The notes under the pieces: generated by a model
The model's database searches: none
What the model saw: only the letters and a program-made list of their open reading frames with translations
What the model was told of the DNA's origin: nothing
Position numbers and translations under genes: made by a program
Assembly: GCA_009995595.1 (NCBI GenBank)
Contig: JAACPE010000001.1
Span: forward strand, 806,001 to 870,000
Length of the DNA: 64,000 bases
Direction of reading: 5' to 3'
From: Alphaproteobacteria bacterium
GTDB lineage: Bacteria; Pseudomonadota; Alphaproteobacteria; Micavibrionales; Micavibrionaceae
Part shown: positions 62,870 to 64,000 of the stretch, one piece after another
How positions within the stretch are numbered: position 1 is the stretch's first letter
How the letters are laid out: each line of letters opens with the position of its first letter

Positions 62870-63517
62870 TTATTCTTTATTTTCTTCTGCAGGTGCATCG
62901 CCTTGCGCTGTTTCGCCTTCTTCACCCTCTGCTGGCTCATCATCTAGTACGACGCGCGGAGCAGAAACGGCAGCAAGAGCAAAGTCACGATCAGAGATAG
63001 CAGGCTTTGCCCCTTCAGGCATATTAGCGTTGCTGATTTTTATGGCATCGCCAATTTGCGCTTTTGACAAATCAACATCAATGGATTCAGGAATGTTTTT
63101 CGCTTTACAGTTAATATCAACCTCGAAACGCACAACATTCAAAATTCCTTTTGCTTGCGCCGCTGGGCTCTCTTCATAACCAATATAGTTTACAGGCACA
63201 GAAACTGTGATTGATGTTTTATCTGTCACGCGCAAGAAATCAACGTGCATCACGTTATCTGTCACTGGGTGAAGCTGTGCATCACGCGCAAGAACAGTGT
63301 GCTTCTCTCCATCAACATCAAGCTCACAAATCATTGTGAACATGTGACCCTTGTTATATTCAAGGTTCGTCTCTTTTGTTGGAAGTGAAATAGTTACAGG
63401 TTCTTTTTTGTCACCGTAAATTACGGCTGGTGTTTGTTTATCACGACGGATTGCACGGGCGGCCCCCTTACCGGCTCCCTCACGTTTCGTCGCTGTCATC
63501 TTATATTGTCTAGACAT
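62870..63517 (-). CDS. rplY: 50S ribosomal protein L25/general stress protein Ctc
   Basis: 215 residues. Basic N-terminal L25 domain (MTATKREGAGKGAARAIRRD, VIYGDKKEPVTI) binding 5S rRNA, then the CTC-type beta domain (HVDFLRVTDKTSITVSVPVN) and a glutamate-rich tail. The long L25/Ctc form is usual in alphaproteobacteria. Order prs-rplY-pth-ychF on this strand is widely conserved. Confidence 0.95.
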   Translation of the reverse strand: MSRQYKMTATKREGAGKGAARAIRRDKQTPAVIYGDKKEPVTISLPTKETNLEYNKGHMFTMICELDVDGEKHTVLARDAQLHPVTDNVMHVDFLRVTDKTSITVSVPVNYIGYEESPAAQAKGILNVVRFEVDINCKAKNIPESIDVDLSKAQIGDAIKISNANMPEGAKPAISDRDFALAAVSAPRVVLDDEPAEGEEGETAQGDAPAEENKE

Positions 63518-63544
63518 AGCTTTTTCCTTTAAAATAAAATTATG

Positions 63545-63563
63545 GCCATCCTCCAGGGGTGGC
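63545..63563 (-). terminator. Possible weak terminator between prs and rplY
   Basis: On the minus strand GCCACCC (63563-63557) pairs with GGATGGC (63551-63545), 7 bp including one G-T pair, 5-nt loop, followed by an AT-rich tract. The T-run is interrupted, so attenuation rather than full termination is likely. Confidence 0.35.
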
Positions 63564-63642
63564 AGGCCTTGTGATGGGCAATAAATAGCAATTTACCGCC
63601 TATTTCAAGGATTTATTTAGGAATGACGCTGTTTTTTAAGGC

Positions 63643-64000
63643 TTATTTGAACAACGCAGAGATAGAGCGCTCTTCAGCAATACGTTTTATCGCCTCCCCA
63701 ATAAGTGGCGCAACCGAGAGCTGCTTAATATTAGACGCCATTTTAACAGACTCAGTTGCTGCGATACTATCGGTAATAATAAGACTTTCGAGCGCAGATT
63801 CCTTTACACGCGCAATTGCGCCGCCCGATAAAACACCATGTACCACATAAGCATCGACTGAAAGAGCGCCCATTTGCTTAAGCGCATCCGCCGCATTACA
63901 GAGCGTACCGGCAGAATCCACGATATCATCAACCATAATACAATGCTTTCCTTCGACATCACCAATGACGTTCATCACCTCAGAAATGCCTGCTTTTTCA
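63643..64000 (-). CDS. prs: Ribose-phosphate pyrophosphokinase (C-terminal part, cut by the window edge)
   Basis: The frame stays open through the right edge and reads [20 protein letters not shown] followed by [20 protein letters not shown], the PRPP-binding loop ([10 protein letters not shown]), then [12 protein letters not shown]-like [15 protein letters not shown] and [12 protein letters not shown] at the C-terminus. Forms PRPP for nucleotide, histidine and NAD synthesis. Only about the last 119 residues are visible. Upstream part lies beyond 64000. Confidence 0.95.
   Translation of the reverse strand, partial: EKAGISEVMNVIGDVEGKHCIMVDDIVDSAGTLCNAADALKQMGALSVDAYVVHGVLSGGAIARVKESALESLIITDSIAATESVKMASNIKQLSVAPLIGEAIKRIAEERSISALFK

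Noticed and set aside
1-64000. tRNA, rRNA, insertion sequence, prophage or integrase genes
   Set aside because: Intergenic gaps were scanned by eye and none showed a tRNA-like cloverleaf, terminal inverted repeats with a transposase, or integrase motifs. A covariance-model search would be decisive.

Overview
The window is a gene-dense, moderately AT-rich stretch of a bacterial chromosome. Several markers point to an alphaproteobacterium: a ubiquinol-cytochrome c chaperone next to a YceD-like protein, a DUF6898-type small protein, a ribbon-helix-helix protein of the RHH_4 kind, a type II (RibH2-like) lumazine synthase under an FMN riboswitch, and the order rpmF-plsX-fabH-ihfA-merR. There are no phage, insertion-sequence, CRISPR, tRNA or rRNA genes. 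Two large envelope genes and one large protein of unknown family, together with motAB and a fliL-like gene, suggest a motile, envelope-elaborate lineage. A Micavibrio-like or other deep-branching alphaproteobacterium fits, but this cannot be settled from the window.

Layout. 1-5.2 kb (mostly minus strand): fatty-acid/phospholipid initiation (plsX, fabH), IHF-alpha, a MerR regulator cut by the edge, rpmF, yceD and a cytochrome bc1 chaperone. One small orphan gene is preceded by a perfect 17-bp inverted repeat. 5.2-7 kb: bamE, a FliL-like protein and a secreted thioredoxin-like protein. 7-12.4 kb: a minus-strand operon rpiB-glyA-nrdR-ribD-ribE-[FMN riboswitch]-ribH-nusB. 12.5-15.6 kb: glutaryl-CoA dehydrogenase, a MarR regulator and hemB with palindromes between the last two. 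15.8-17.7 kb: motAB. 17.7-25.5 kb: parC, a thioesterase, recO, a three-gene Ldh2-NadX-phosphatase operon, folP and folK. 25.5-28.3 kb: a DUF882/MepK-like peptidase beside an L,D-transpeptidase. 28.4-35.7 kb: ilvD, a PH-domain membrane protein, an ATP-type phosphofructokinase, purE, purK, fumC and a small RHH protein. 35.7-45 kb: three large envelope genes (AsmA, a coiled-coil giant, and a protein with two TcpQ-like domains). 45.2-58 kb: prfB with a programmed +1 frameshift, a DJ-1-like protein lacking cysteine, an OmpA-type lipoprotein, trkH, a lipoprotein, hsp33, an ABC permease, recX, a PAS sensor kinase, csaA and an EnvZ/OmpR-type pair. 58-64 kb: ilvE, a 665-residue protein of unknown family, ychF, pth, rplY and the C-terminal part of prs.

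The most promising undescribed element is the adjacent pair at 39.5-45 kb. Both products are exported and begin with the same kind of domain, framed by two cysteines 108-109 residues apart. They then diverge into a heptad-repeat rod with a C-terminal cap, and a proline-rich linker carrying two TcpQ-like domains. The rod is built from tandem DNA duplications of 147 bp and 168 bp, both exact multiples of the 21-bp heptad unit. This looks like a two-part envelope assembly.

Regulatory features are also notable. There is an intrinsic terminator whose 3' arm contains the Shine-Dalgarno of the next gene (folK) and whose U-tract abuts its start codon. A second strong terminator separates rpmF from plsX. 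The riboswitch sits inside the riboflavin operon, and there are candidate leaderless starts. Several genes start with GTG or TTG supported by good ribosome binding sites (marR, the AsmA gene, the EnvZ-type kinase).
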